Shown: positions 35,720 to 43,069 of the stretch, piece by piece
Layout of the letters: each line of letters starts with the position of its first letter
Position numbering within the stretch: position 1 is the first letter of the stretch
Origin: Actinomycetota bacterium
GTDB taxonomy: Bacteria > Actinomycetota > Acidimicrobiia > Acidimicrobiales > Ilumatobacteraceae
Direction of reading: 5' to 3'
DNA length: 64,000 nt
NCBI GenBank assembly: GCA_016213625.1
Contig: JACQZZ010000056.1
Location: forward strand, 1-64,000
Notes under the pieces: model-generated
Told to the model about the DNA's origin: nothing
The model's database searches: none
Seen by the model: only the letters and a program-made list of their open reading frames with translations
Translations under genes and position numbers: made by a program

Positions 35720-36592
35720 ACCATCTCCGTCGTCACCGGCGCCAACAGCGGCATCGGCCGCGCCACCGCCATCCACCTCGCCGCACAGGGCCACACCGTC
35801 TACGGCACGGTGCGCAGCACCACGAAGGCCGCCAAGCTGCAGGCGATGGCCGAGACGGCCGGCGTCGAGGTGCAGCTGGTGGAGCTCGACGTGTCCGACG
35901 ACGAGTCCGTGCGCCAGGGCTTCGCCGAGATCCTGGCGGCCACCGATGGCGTGGTCGACGTGCTGGTGAACAACGCCGGTGTCGGCGGCAACGCCACCGC
36001 GGAGGAAGCGTCGCCCGCGCTGCACCTCGAGGTGATGAACGTCAACCTGTGCGGTGCGGTGCGCTGTCTGCAGCAGGTGTTGCCCGGCATGCGTGCACGC
36101 GGCCGGGGCGCGGTGGTGAACGTCACCTCCGTCGTCGGCCGCATCGGTGCGCTGGCGCAGAGCCCGTACGTCACGTCGAAGTGGGCGTTCGAGGGATTCA
36201 GCGAGGAACTGGCCCAGGAGGTCGCACCGTTCGGCATCCGCGTGGCCATCGTCGAGCCGGGCGTCACCAAGAGCGCCATCTTCGCCAAGAACATCGACAT
36301 GCCGAACCTCACCGGCGCGTACGACGCCCAGTACCGCCGCATGTTCCAGATGTACGCGGCCGGCATGGCGCATGCCACCGACCCGTTCGAGGTGGCGGCG
36401 GTCATCCACCACGCGGTCACCACCGACACGCCCGTGTTGCGCTACGCGGTGAGCTGGGCGGCGAAGGAGATCATCGACGGCCGCGCCGCCATCACCGACG
36501 AGGAGTGGGTGGCCCTCGGTTTGGGTTCTGACGACGACTACTACGACGGATTCCAGCGCGTGTTCGGGCTGGACCTGCGCGACGCCGGCTGA
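35714..36592 (+). CDS. Classical short-chain dehydrogenase/reductase
   Basis: An SDR of 292 aa with all catalytic marks: NAD(P) loop TGANSGIGRA at 8-17, NNAG in VLVNNAGVGGN, catalytic Ser in VNVTSVVGR, and YVTSK with Tyr and Lys four apart. The C-terminal third is longer than in minimal SDRs and includes a DDDYYDGFQRVFG segment. The overall pattern resembles actinobacterial SDRs of unassigned substrate, such as sterol- or alcohol-oxidising enzymes. ATG 35714 lies in the right arm of a 14-bp hairpin; a longer frame from 35684 adds residues without support. No operon partner is evident. Confidence 0.9.
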   Translation: MTTISVVTGANSGIGRATAIHLAAQGHTVYGTVRSTTKAAKLQAMAETAGVEVQLVELDVSDDESVRQGFAEILAATDGVVDVLVNNAGVGGNATAEEASPALHLEVMNVNLCGAVRCLQQVLPGMRARGRGAVVNVTSVVGRIGALAQSPYVTSKWAFEGFSEELAQEVAPFGIRVAIVEPGVTKSAIFAKNIDMPNLTGAYDAQYRRMFQMYAAGMAHATDPFEVAAVIHHAVTTDTPVLRYAVSWAAKEIIDGRAAITDEEWVALGLGSDDDYYDGFQRVFGLDLRDAG

Positions 36593-36596
36593 CCGG

Positions 36597-36914
36597 TCAG
36601 CTGATCGCGGGGCGGTGCAGCACGGCCCACGTGGGGGCGACGGTGATGCCATCGTCGTGCACGGCTGCCGTGCCATCGACGATGAGGCTGTACTCGCCCG
36701 GTGTCGGCGACGGGAACACCATCGACACCTGGGGCCGGGCGACGGCGTTGGCGCGCGTGCCGGCTCCGGCGCTCATCTGCAGCGCGCCGTCGCGCCATTG
36801 CGTGGGCACCGCCAGCGACTGCGCCCGGAGATCGTCGCGCACGGTGAGCAGGTAGCCCCACGGGTACGCCGCCAGCGCATCCGGCAGTTCGGGCAGGGCG
36901 ACCGGGATGCTCAT
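36597..36914 (-). CDS. PPOX-like split beta-barrel protein
   Basis: A 105-aa protein of the pyridoxamine-phosphate-oxidase-like fold. It starts MSIPVALPELPDALAAYPWGYLLTVRDD, followed by the strand DDLRAQSLAVPTQWRDG, the cofactor-site-like AGAGTRANAVARPQVSMVFP and a last strand SLIVDGTAAV. It is shorter than full PPOX proteins (about 130-150 aa) and may be a minimal form binding F420, FMN or haem. The stop is 5 bp after the convergent SDR. The M23 peptidase gene lies 7 bp upstream on the same strand. Confidence 0.82.
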   Translation of the reverse strand: MSIPVALPELPDALAAYPWGYLLTVRDDLRAQSLAVPTQWRDGALQMSAGAGTRANAVARPQVSMVFPSPTPGEYSLIVDGTAAVHDDGITVAPTWAVLHRPAIS

Positions 36915-36921
36915 GGCACCA

Positions 36922-37524
36922 TCAGAACACGGTGCACGTGGGCGGGATGGTGATGAGCGGCAGCGGGTTCACCGCGGCACCTCCACCGGGATGGATCTCG
37001 AAGTGGAGGTGGTAGTTGCCGGGGCCAGGGTTGCCCGTGTCGCCGACGTAGCCGATGACCTGTCCACGGAACACCGACGAGCCGACCTGGAGGCCTGGGG
37101 CGAACGTGGAGAGGTGAGCGTAGATGTAGTACGTGCCGCTGCCGTCGGCGCTGGTGAGCTCCCACAGGTTGCCCGACAGCGACGTGCCCGACTTCCCGTC
37201 GCCCACCTGCAGTTGGTAGGTGAGCGTGCCATCGGTCATCGCGTACACCTCCTGGCCCAGTGTCGCCAGCATGTCGGACCCTGCGTGCGTCCGTCCTCCG
37301 CTGCGGCCGTCACCGAAGTTGTCGAGGATGTTGCACCGGGGCGTGGGCGCCATCGGGAAGTCCACCGGTGGCACCGTGCGCAGCCGTTCGGCAGGAGCGG
37401 TCGCCTGCACCGCCTCGGTGACGGTCTCGATGGTGACCCCTGCGGCGTGCACCGAAGCGGTGGGGAAAACCGGAAGGGCCAGCGCGAGCGCGAGCAGGGA
37501 CAGGATGAGTGGGGAACGACGCAT
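36922..37524 (-). CDS. Secreted M23-family (LytM-type) peptidase
   Basis: A 200-aa cell-wall endopeptidase-like protein. The signal peptide is MRRSPLILSLLALALALPVFPTASVHA. The LytM domain shows GRTHAGSDM (His and Asp zinc ligands), a central YIYAHLS and HLHFEIHPGG (HxH with the last zinc ligand); all ligands are present, so it is probably active. It likely cuts peptide cross-links of peptidoglycan. Start ATG 37524 is chosen from the signal peptide; a TTG 37554 frame exists. TAGGCT (37584-37579) is a candidate -10 overlapped by the hairpin downstream of the SRPBCC gene. Confidence 0.9.
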   Translation of the reverse strand: MRRSPLILSLLALALALPVFPTASVHAAGVTIETVTEAVQATAPAERLRTVPPVDFPMAPTPRCNILDNFGDGRSGGRTHAGSDMLATLGQEVYAMTDGTLTYQLQVGDGKSGTSLSGNLWELTSADGSGTYYIYAHLSTFAPGLQVGSSVFRGQVIGYVGDTGNPGPGNYHLHFEIHPGGGAAVNPLPLITIPPTCTVF

Positions 37525-37573
37525 GGGTTTTCGACTTCTCCGGACCGGGAACAACGCTGACGGTCCGCCCGGC

Positions 37574-37598
37574 CCGGGAGCCTAACGGCGCCTCCCGG
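37574..37598 (-). terminator. Terminator-like hairpin after the SRPBCC gene
   Basis: CCGGGAG (37574-37580) and CTCCCGG (37592-37598) pair perfectly around an 11-nt loop. On the minus strand the stem starts 11 nt after the SRPBCC stop. No U-tract is present. The hairpin covers the proposed -10 of the M23 gene, so it could instead be an operator. Confidence 0.4.
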
Positions 37599-37608
37599 AA
37601 ACGCCCCG

Positions 37609-38517
37609 TCAGGGTCCCTCTGCCAGGTCGGCCTCCACGATCTCGCGATCCTCCGGGTCGGCGATGGGCGTGTGCTTCGCCGCCTCCCACTCCACCATCG
37701 CCTCGTCCATGCGGCCCACGGCATGCAGGCCGCGGGCCACTGCCTCGTGCGCGTAGGCGAGGTCGAAGTCGTCGAGACCCAACTCGCGGGTGAGCGCCAT
37801 GCACCGCTCGGCGTAGCGCAGCGACAGTTCAGGGTTCCCCACCAGCAGGTGCACCTTTGCCAGCATGTAGAGCCCCCGCTGCTCGTTCACCGGGGTCCGG
37901 CGAGCGGCTCGCTGCCAGTGATACGCCGACGCGTACGCCCGGCGCAGCAGTTCCTCGTCGCGCTCGGGGGACGCAGGCTCACCCACGAGGTCCCAGATGG
38001 AGTTGTTGCACTCCACACCCTGGGCACGATGCCACTCGCCCACCGGGTCGTCCACCGCGTCGGCCTCGGGCGCCGACGGGGGCGGCAACACGTCGCCGGT
38101 CTCGAGCACCGTCTTCAACCCGTCGAGGATCCACACCCACCCCATGCGCGTGTTCGCCCAGGTGAGCGGACTCTTCGCCAGGTCGCCGTGGCGCAGATCC
38201 ACCTGGGTGAGACCGTCGCCGGCCTCCTGCAACGTCCACTCCACGCGCCCGGGGGACTCGGCCGCCATGGCCGCGTCGTAGAGCACGTGCCAGGTCATCA
38301 CCAACCGGTGGGGTGGTTCCAGCACCTCGATGGTGCCATCGATCGCGGGCGCCCCGCCAGCCATCGACGTGCGATACGCCTCGCCCTGCACGGGTGGACG
38401 GTCGAACGAGGTGCCGTGGAAGTACCGGCGGGTGAACGCCGGGTCGATGATGGCGTTCCACACGTCGGCGATGGGCGACTTGATGTAGATGCGGTACTGG
38501 TGGGCGGTGATGGCCAC
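37609..38517 (-). CDS. SRPBCC (AHSA1-type) domain fused to a TPR-like helical domain
   Basis: A 302-aa protein starting at GTG 38517 (ITAHQYRIYIKSP), with GAGGAGA just upstream. Residues 5-130 form an AHSA1/SRPBCC ligand-binding domain: IKSPIADVWNAIIDPAFTRRYF, then GTIEVLEPPHRLVMTWH and a late TWANTRMGWVWILDGLKT helix. From about 175 an alpha-helical region with tetratricopeptide character follows (ASAYHWQRAARRTP, RGLYMLAKVHLLVGN, LAYAHEAVARGLHAVGRMDEAMVEW). ArsR-AHSA1 pairs are common in actinobacteria; the TPR extension is unusual. It is 8 bp downstream of the ArsR gene and surely co-transcribed. The ligand is unknown. Confidence 0.8.
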   Translation of the reverse strand: MAITAHQYRIYIKSPIADVWNAIIDPAFTRRYFHGTSFDRPPVQGEAYRTSMAGGAPAIDGTIEVLEPPHRLVMTWHVLYDAAMAAESPGRVEWTLQEAGDGLTQVDLRHGDLAKSPLTWANTRMGWVWILDGLKTVLETGDVLPPPSAPEADAVDDPVGEWHRAQGVECNNSIWDLVGEPASPERDEELLRRAYASAYHWQRAARRTPVNEQRGLYMLAKVHLLVGNPELSLRYAERCMALTRELGLDDFDLAYAHEAVARGLHAVGRMDEAMVEWEAAKHTPIADPEDREIVEADLAEGP

Positions 38518-38525
38518 GGGTCTCC

Positions 38526-38864
38526 TCAGGCGGTGCGGTGTTCGAGATCGGTCTGCAGGTCGACCAGAGCGCGGGTGAACGGCTGCGCGTACTTCCCGAT
38601 CCACCGGTCGGCCACCTGCTGGATGGGGACCGGGTTCAGGAAGTGGAGCTTGGTGCGCCCCTCGCGGCGGGTGGTGACCAGGTTGGCGCCCTCGAGGATC
38701 TCGAGGTGCTTCATCACGCCGAACCGGGTCATCTCCGGCACGAGGGCACAGAGCGCCTGCACGCTCTGCCCGTCGCGGGCGAACAACGCGTCGAGCAACG
38801 CACGTCGAGTGGGGTCGGCGAGTGCTCGGAAGACGAGGTCCACGACGAGAGGATAAGTGACCAT
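38526..38864 (-). CDS. ArsR-family winged-HTH repressor
   Basis: A 112-aa regulator with FRALADPTRRALLDALFARDG at the N-terminus, recognition region MTRFGVMKHLEILEGANLV, and the wing TTRREGRTKLHFLNP. There is no cysteine pair typical of metal-sensing ArsR proteins, so it belongs to the metal-independent type often paired with AHSA1 proteins. ATG 38864 lies inside the operator-like dyad GTGACCATTTGGTCAC. Start alternatives: TTG 38879. The downstream partner is the SRPBCC-TPR gene. Confidence 0.88.
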   Translation of the reverse strand: MVTYPLVVDLVFRALADPTRRALLDALFARDGQSVQALCALVPEMTRFGVMKHLEILEGANLVTTRREGRTKLHFLNPVPIQQVADRWIGKYAQPFTRALVDLQTDLEHRTA

Positions 38865-38872
38865 TTGGTCAC
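38857..38872. promoter_or_regulatory. ArsR operator overlapping its own start codon
   Basis: GTGACCATTTGGTCAC has 7-bp perfect arms around two central bases and contains the ATG of the ArsR gene. TTGACA on the minus strand (38879-38874) lies just upstream. The placement suggests autorepression of the ArsR-SRPBCC operon. Confidence 0.6.
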
Positions 38873-38893
38873 ATGTCAACCAGCAGTCCTAAC

Positions 38894-38912
38894 CCCGACT
38901 GGAATAGTCGGG
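38894..38912. promoter_or_regulatory. Inverted repeat upstream of peroxiredoxin gene
   Basis: CCCGACT-GGAAT-AGTCGGG, 7-bp perfect arms with a 5-nt spacer, between the divergent ArsR and peroxiredoxin genes. It is 69 bp before the peroxiredoxin ATG and may be the binding site of a redox regulator. No match to a named consensus is claimed. Confidence 0.45.
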
Positions 38913-38980
38913 ATTCGAGATAGGTTGTCGCCCTCATCTCATTCCGGCACCTCATCCGGATCCTCACAAGGAGCACGACC

Positions 38981-39616
38981 ATGACCGTCCGACTCGGCGA
39001 CGTCGCCCCCGATTTCACCGCTCCCACCACCCAGGGAGAGATCAGCTTCCACGAGTGGCTCGGCGACTCGTGGGGCGTGCTGTTCAGCCACCCCAAGGAC
39101 TTCACCCCGGTGTGCACCACCGAGCTCGGCTACGTGGCCAAGATCAAGCCCGAGTTCGACAAGCGCAACGTGAAGGTCATCGGCCTGTCGGTCGACCCGG
39201 TGGACTCCCACGTGAAGTGGGAGGAGGACATCGCCGAGACCCAGGGCACGCCGGTGAACTTCCCCATGATCGGCGACCCCGATCGCAAGGTGGCCGACCT
39301 CTACGACATGATCCACCCGAACGCCAACGACACGCTCACCGTGCGATCGGTGTTCGTCATCGGCGCCGACAAGAAGGTGAAGCTCACGCTCACCTACCCC
39401 GCCAGCACCGGTCGCAACTTCGAGGAGATCCTGCGCGTCATCGACAGCCTGCAGCTCACCGCCAACTACAAGGTCGCCACGCCGGCCAACTGGGAAGACG
39501 GTGACGACGTCATCATCGGAGCCGCCGTCACCGACGACGAGGCCAAGCAGCTGTTCCCGCAGGGCTGGACCACGGTCAAGCCCTACCTGCGCGTGCTCCC
39601 CCAGCCCAACAAGTGA
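38981..39616 (+). CDS. 1-Cys peroxiredoxin (Prx6 subfamily)
   Basis: A 211-aa peroxiredoxin that reduces peroxides through Cys45 in the motif FTPVCTTELG (T-x-x-C, Thr42). No other cysteine occurs in the protein, so it is a strict 1-Cys enzyme. The Prx6-type C-terminal half is complete: DPDRKVADLYDMI, then RSVFVIGADKKVKLTL, GRNFEEILRVIDSLQ and a 50-residue dimerisation tail (TPANWEDGDDVIIG). AAGGAG (38968-38973) is a clear Shine-Dalgarno. The gene converges on DUF3052, with a 42-bp palindrome between the stops. Together with katG and the Sec-GPx it is the third peroxidase of the window. Confidence 0.95.
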   Translation: MTVRLGDVAPDFTAPTTQGEISFHEWLGDSWGVLFSHPKDFTPVCTTELGYVAKIKPEFDKRNVKVIGLSVDPVDSHVKWEEDIAETQGTPVNFPMIGDPDRKVADLYDMIHPNANDTLTVRSVFVIGADKKVKLTLTYPASTGRNFEEILRVIDSLQLTANYKVATPANWEDGDDVIIGAAVTDDEAKQLFPQGWTTVKPYLRVLPQPNK

Positions 39617-39632
39617 GTCCGACCCGCCAGAG

Positions 39633-39674
39633 CACGCGAACTTAAGTTCCGACGTCGGAACTTAAGTTCGCGTG
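39633..39674. repeat. 42-bp perfect nested palindrome between convergent genes
   Basis: The two 21-bp arms are perfectly complementary. The element contains two copies of GAACTTAAGTTC (39638-39649 and 39658-39669), each itself a palindrome, separated by palindromic CGACGTCG (39650-39657), with CACGC/GCGTG at the ends. It begins 16 bp after the peroxiredoxin stop and ends 6 bp before the DUF3052 stop. It could be a bidirectional terminator, a REP-like dispersed element or a double operator. Its TTAA centres are AT-rich for this genome. Confidence 0.8.
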
Positions 39675-39680
39675 TGGGGG

Positions 39681-40100
39681 TCAGCGCTTCCAGTGGGGGC
39701 GCTGATCCTTGCGGACCACGAAACGCAGGGCGCTCCAGGTGTCGTCGATGGCGCACACCTTGTTGTCCACCCAGCCGGTCTTCAACAGTTCGGCGCGCAG
39801 CACGTCCTCGGTGATGTCGGTGGCCACGCCGCTCGACTTCTTCGGCCAGGCGATCCACACCGCGCCCTCGGGTGCGGCCGGATCGCTGATGGACGGCCAC
39901 TTGGCCACCAACCGCGCCCGATCGGTGAAGAAGGCCACCACCACGTCGATGGGCAGCATCAGGTTGCGCACGCGCACCGCCTCGCCCACGTCGCCGAGCA
40001 GCTCCTCGAAACCGGCAGGCGCGCCGATGAGGGTGTACACCACGTCGCCCGAGATGCCGAGCTTCTTCGGCAGCGGCGTACCGCTGTAACCGGCCGTCAC
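39681..40100 (-). CDS. DUF3052-family protein
   Basis: A 139-aa protein of the actinobacterial DUF3052 family. It starts TAGYSGTPLPKKLGI at GTG 40100 and contains the family pattern VVAFFTDRARL, GAVWIAWPKKSSGVATDITE, and GWVDNKVCAIDDTWSALRFVVRK. The family is small, soluble and of unknown function. The start overlaps the stop of the PPOX gene (GTGA), which in turn overlaps the ABC permease, placing DUF3052 at the end of a seven-gene transcript that starts with the kinase. The long open frame to 40496 upstream is not coding. Confidence 0.88.
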   Translation of the reverse strand: MTAGYSGTPLPKKLGISGDVVYTLIGAPAGFEELLGDVGEAVRVRNLMLPIDVVVAFFTDRARLVAKWPSISDPAAPEGAVWIAWPKKSSGVATDITEDVLRAELLKTGWVDNKVCAIDDTWSALRFVVRKDQRPHWKR

Positions 40101-40477
40101 TTCAATCCACCGTTGCACATCACGCGGTCCACCTCGATCTCGATCACCACTCGGTCCACCCGTTCCTTGGGCTGCCGATATCGATGAGCGTACGCAGCCA
40201 CGGCGTCGGCCACGATCGATGGTTCGGAATGCAGCGTGACCGGCCCTTCGAGCGTGACCCAGCGACCACCGTCGAGCTGGGTGACGCTGGCGCGCCCGCC
40301 ACGCGCCGCGTTGGCGGCCTTGACCGATGTGGAGAACGTGATGACGCGCGCGTTGGTGCCGTGCAGCGTGAACCCCACGGGCACCGCGTGCGGCGTGCCG
40401 TCGGCGCGCTGGGTGACGAGCGTGGCGAGGTGCCGTTCCGTGAGGAACTCGACGAGTGCGGGCGAGAACTGGATCAT
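40097..40477 (-). CDS. PPOX-class F420-dependent oxidoreductase-like protein
   Basis: A 126-aa PPOX-fold protein. It begins MIQFSPALVEFLTERHLATLVTQRADG, then TPHAVPVGFTLHG, VITFSTSVKAANAARGG and DGGRWVTLEGPVTLHSEP, with a C-terminal YRQPKERVDRVVIEI; this pattern is that of the TIGR03618 F420-dependent class. It probably uses F420H2 to reduce an unknown substrate. ATG 40477 overlaps the stop of the ABC permease (ATGA), and its TGA overlaps DUF3052 (GTGA), so the three are translationally coupled. Confidence 0.88.
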   Translation of the reverse strand: MIQFSPALVEFLTERHLATLVTQRADGTPHAVPVGFTLHGTNARVITFSTSVKAANAARGGRASVTQLDGGRWVTLEGPVTLHSEPSIVADAVAAYAHRYRQPKERVDRVVIEIEVDRVMCNGGLK

Positions 40478-43014
40478 CCGTCGGCAGCGATCGCACGGAG
40501 GACGTTCAGACGGGTGGCCCGCCACGCCGGCACCACCGCGGCCGCGACGCCGGCGACGAAGGCCAGCGCCATGATCCACACGATGTCGGTGATCGGCACG
40601 GAGTACTCGGTGAGCCCCTGGTCGCGCAGGGCCACGATGACCACGTAGCCGAGCACCAACCCCATCACCACACCGACGAACGCGCCGTAGACGGAGGTGA
40701 TGACGCTCTCCCACCGCACCGTCGTGCGGACTTGCGACCGGGTCATGCCGACGGCTCGCAGGAGCCCGATCTCTCGGCGTCGCTCGTACACCGCCAGCAA
40801 CAGCGTGATGACGATGCCGAAGGCGGCGATCATGATGCTCAGCAGCAACAACCCGTAGATGAACGCCAGGCTGCGGTCCACGAGGTCGGCGCGGCTGTTG
40901 ATGAACTCGTCCTTGTCCTGCAGTTCGCCGATGCCGTAGTCCTCGGCGGCAGGGCCCACCACCGCCCGGAACTGTGCGTCGGTGACGCCTGGTGCGCGAG
41001 TGAGCGACACGAACCCGGCGGGCGTGGTGATGCTCGTGTCGATGAACGTGTCGCGGTGATAGATGCGTGCGGTGCGGATGAGCTCGGTGGTGACGAACAC
41101 GCCCTGCACCTGCAACGGCACTGCCTCGCCGTCGATGCGGAGCACGAGATCGTCGCCCACACCGATCTCTCGCCGCTTGGCTTCGCCCTCGCTGATGAGG
41201 ATGCCCTCCGGCGTGAGCTCGGCCATCGACCCGTCGACGAACTCGACGTTCACAAGGTCCTTCACCGTCACCGGGTCGACGGCGGCCCCGAACGCCGGTT
41301 GGCCCTCGATGTCGGCGACACCGCGAGCGAACCCGAGACCGGTGGCCACGCCCACCTCGGGGATCTCGTTCAGTTGGTCGACGAAGTCCTGACCGAGGCT
41401 GACGGATCCGCCGCGGGTGGAGTTGATGACGTAGTCACCGACGAACGACTCGCCCACCGCCACTCGGATCTGCTCCTTGATGCTCGCCGCGAACACCGAG
41501 GCCCCGGTGACGAGGGCGACACCGATGAGCACCGGCGCTGCGGTGCGAGCCGTGCGGCGAGGGTTGCGCTGCACGTTGCCGCGGGCCATGGTGCCCGTCA
41601 CCCCGCGCATCGCCTGCACCGGCGCGCCGATGAAGCGGGCGATGGGCTTGGCCATCACCGGCCCCAGCAACAGCACCGCGGCGAACAGGCCCACCACACC
41701 GACGGCGAGCAGCATCGCATCGCCTCCGGTCATCACCTTCACGATGGCCGCCACGCCGAGCACCGCGAACCCGATGGCGACGGCCACGCGGCCACGCGCG
41801 TTGCGCACCTTCTCGAGGACCGCATCGCTCATTGCTGCCACGGGCGGCACACGGCCGGCGCCGATGGCCGGGCCGAGTGCGGCGACGAGGCTGGCCACCA
41901 GTCCGGCGACGAGCGTGATGACGATGGTGGGTGTCTCCACGGCGAGGCCACGAGCAGGGATCTCGTAGTCGAGCGCACCCAGCAGGCTCTTGATGCCCGA
42001 CGCGAGGCCCACGCCGCACACCAGGCCGAGCAGCGAACCGATGACGCCCACCACCGCGGCCTCGATGAGCATCGACCACGTGACCTGACGGCGACTGGCA
42101 CCCAGGGCGCGCAGGAGCGCGTTCTCACGCTGGCGTTGCGCGGCCGTGATGGAGAAAACGTTGTAGATGACGAACATGCCCACGCCGAGCGCGATGAACG
42201 AGAAGATGGCGAGGAACACGGTGAGGAAGCTGAGGCTCTTCTGCACCTCGGTCTGCGCCTGCTGGGTGATCTCCGCCGACGTGAGGACCTCCGCCACATC
42301 GGGGTCGATCGCGGCGCTGATGTCGGCCACCAACGTGTCCGCCGGCACCGAGCCGTCGCCCTGCACGAGCACCGCGTCGATGAACCCCGCTTTGGCGATG
42401 AAGTCGCTCGCCGTGGGCGCGTCGAACAAGGCCCAGGTGGCGTTGCCCGGCGAGATGATGTCGTCGTACTCCATGATGCCGACGAGCGTGAACGCGCGCG
42501 CCCCGCTGTCGGCGTTCACCTTGACCTCGTCACCCAACACGAAACCACCGTCTGCCGCGGTGAGCGTGTCGAGGGCGATCTCGGTCGGCCCGGCCGGTCG
42601 ACGGCCCTCCTTCACCCGCCACACCGACAGGTCGCCGTCGTTGACAGTGGCACCGAACGTGGGAGCGGTGGGGCGCTCGATGGGGGTGCCGTCCTTGGCG
42701 ATGACCACGGCGTCGCCGCTCACCGATGCCTGCGCATCGGCGACGCCCGGCACCGCGCTCACGTCGTCGACGATGGTTGCGGGCAGACGGTCGCGCGTCT
42801 CGATGCCGAAGAAGTTCTCCACCGAGTTCGCGCTCTGCACGTACCCGTCGACCCGTTCGTACACGTTGGCGAACAACGCGTCGAAGGTGCGCTCGATGGT
42901 GTCGCGGAAGATGAACGTTCCAGAGAGGAACGCCGTGCTGGCCACGATGGCCAGCGAGGTGAGGACGAGTCGTCCCCACCTCGCAGCAACACTGCGAAGG
43001 GCCAGACGGAACAT
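40474..43014 (-). CDS. ABC transporter permease, FtsX/MacB-type, 846 aa
   Basis: A large permease with an N-terminal helix (RWGRLVLTSLAIVASTAFLSGTFIF), an extracytoplasmic MacB-like domain (about 35-250), a first FtsX bundle (FLTVFLAIFSFIALGVGMFVIYNVFSI), then further helices, a second extracytoplasmic region and a last FtsX bundle (SLAFIYGLLLLSIMIAAFGIVITLLLAVYERRREIGLLRA). ERRREIGLLRAVGMT is the coupling-helix motif contacting the ATPase. The paralogue upstream (43070-45604) shares the layout, so the two probably form a heterodimer with the ATPase at 45608. ATG 43014 begins MFRLALRSV. The substrate, perhaps lipid or lipoprotein, is unknown. Confidence 0.9.
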   Translation of the reverse strand: MFRLALRSVAARWGRLVLTSLAIVASTAFLSGTFIFRDTIERTFDALFANVYERVDGYVQSANSVENFFGIETRDRLPATIVDDVSAVPGVADAQASVSGDAVVIAKDGTPIERPTAPTFGATVNDGDLSVWRVKEGRRPAGPTEIALDTLTAADGGFVLGDEVKVNADSGARAFTLVGIMEYDDIISPGNATWALFDAPTASDFIAKAGFIDAVLVQGDGSVPADTLVADISAAIDPDVAEVLTSAEITQQAQTEVQKSLSFLTVFLAIFSFIALGVGMFVIYNVFSITAAQRQRENALLRALGASRRQVTWSMLIEAAVVGVIGSLLGLVCGVGLASGIKSLLGALDYEIPARGLAVETPTIVITLVAGLVASLVAALGPAIGAGRVPPVAAMSDAVLEKVRNARGRVAVAIGFAVLGVAAIVKVMTGGDAMLLAVGVVGLFAAVLLLGPVMAKPIARFIGAPVQAMRGVTGTMARGNVQRNPRRTARTAAPVLIGVALVTGASVFAASIKEQIRVAVGESFVGDYVINSTRGGSVSLGQDFVDQLNEIPEVGVATGLGFARGVADIEGQPAFGAAVDPVTVKDLVNVEFVDGSMAELTPEGILISEGEAKRREIGVGDDLVLRIDGEAVPLQVQGVFVTTELIRTARIYHRDTFIDTSITTPAGFVSLTRAPGVTDAQFRAVVGPAAEDYGIGELQDKDEFINSRADLVDRSLAFIYGLLLLSIMIAAFGIVITLLLAVYERRREIGLLRAVGMTRSQVRTTVRWESVITSVYGAFVGVVMGLVLGYVVIVALRDQGLTEYSVPITDIVWIMALAFVAGVAAAVVPAWRATRLNVLRAIAADG

Positions 43015-43069
43015 CAGGTGATCTTGCCCCGACGCGCCAGGCCCGTCCATTCAGGCGGGCAGGGAATCG

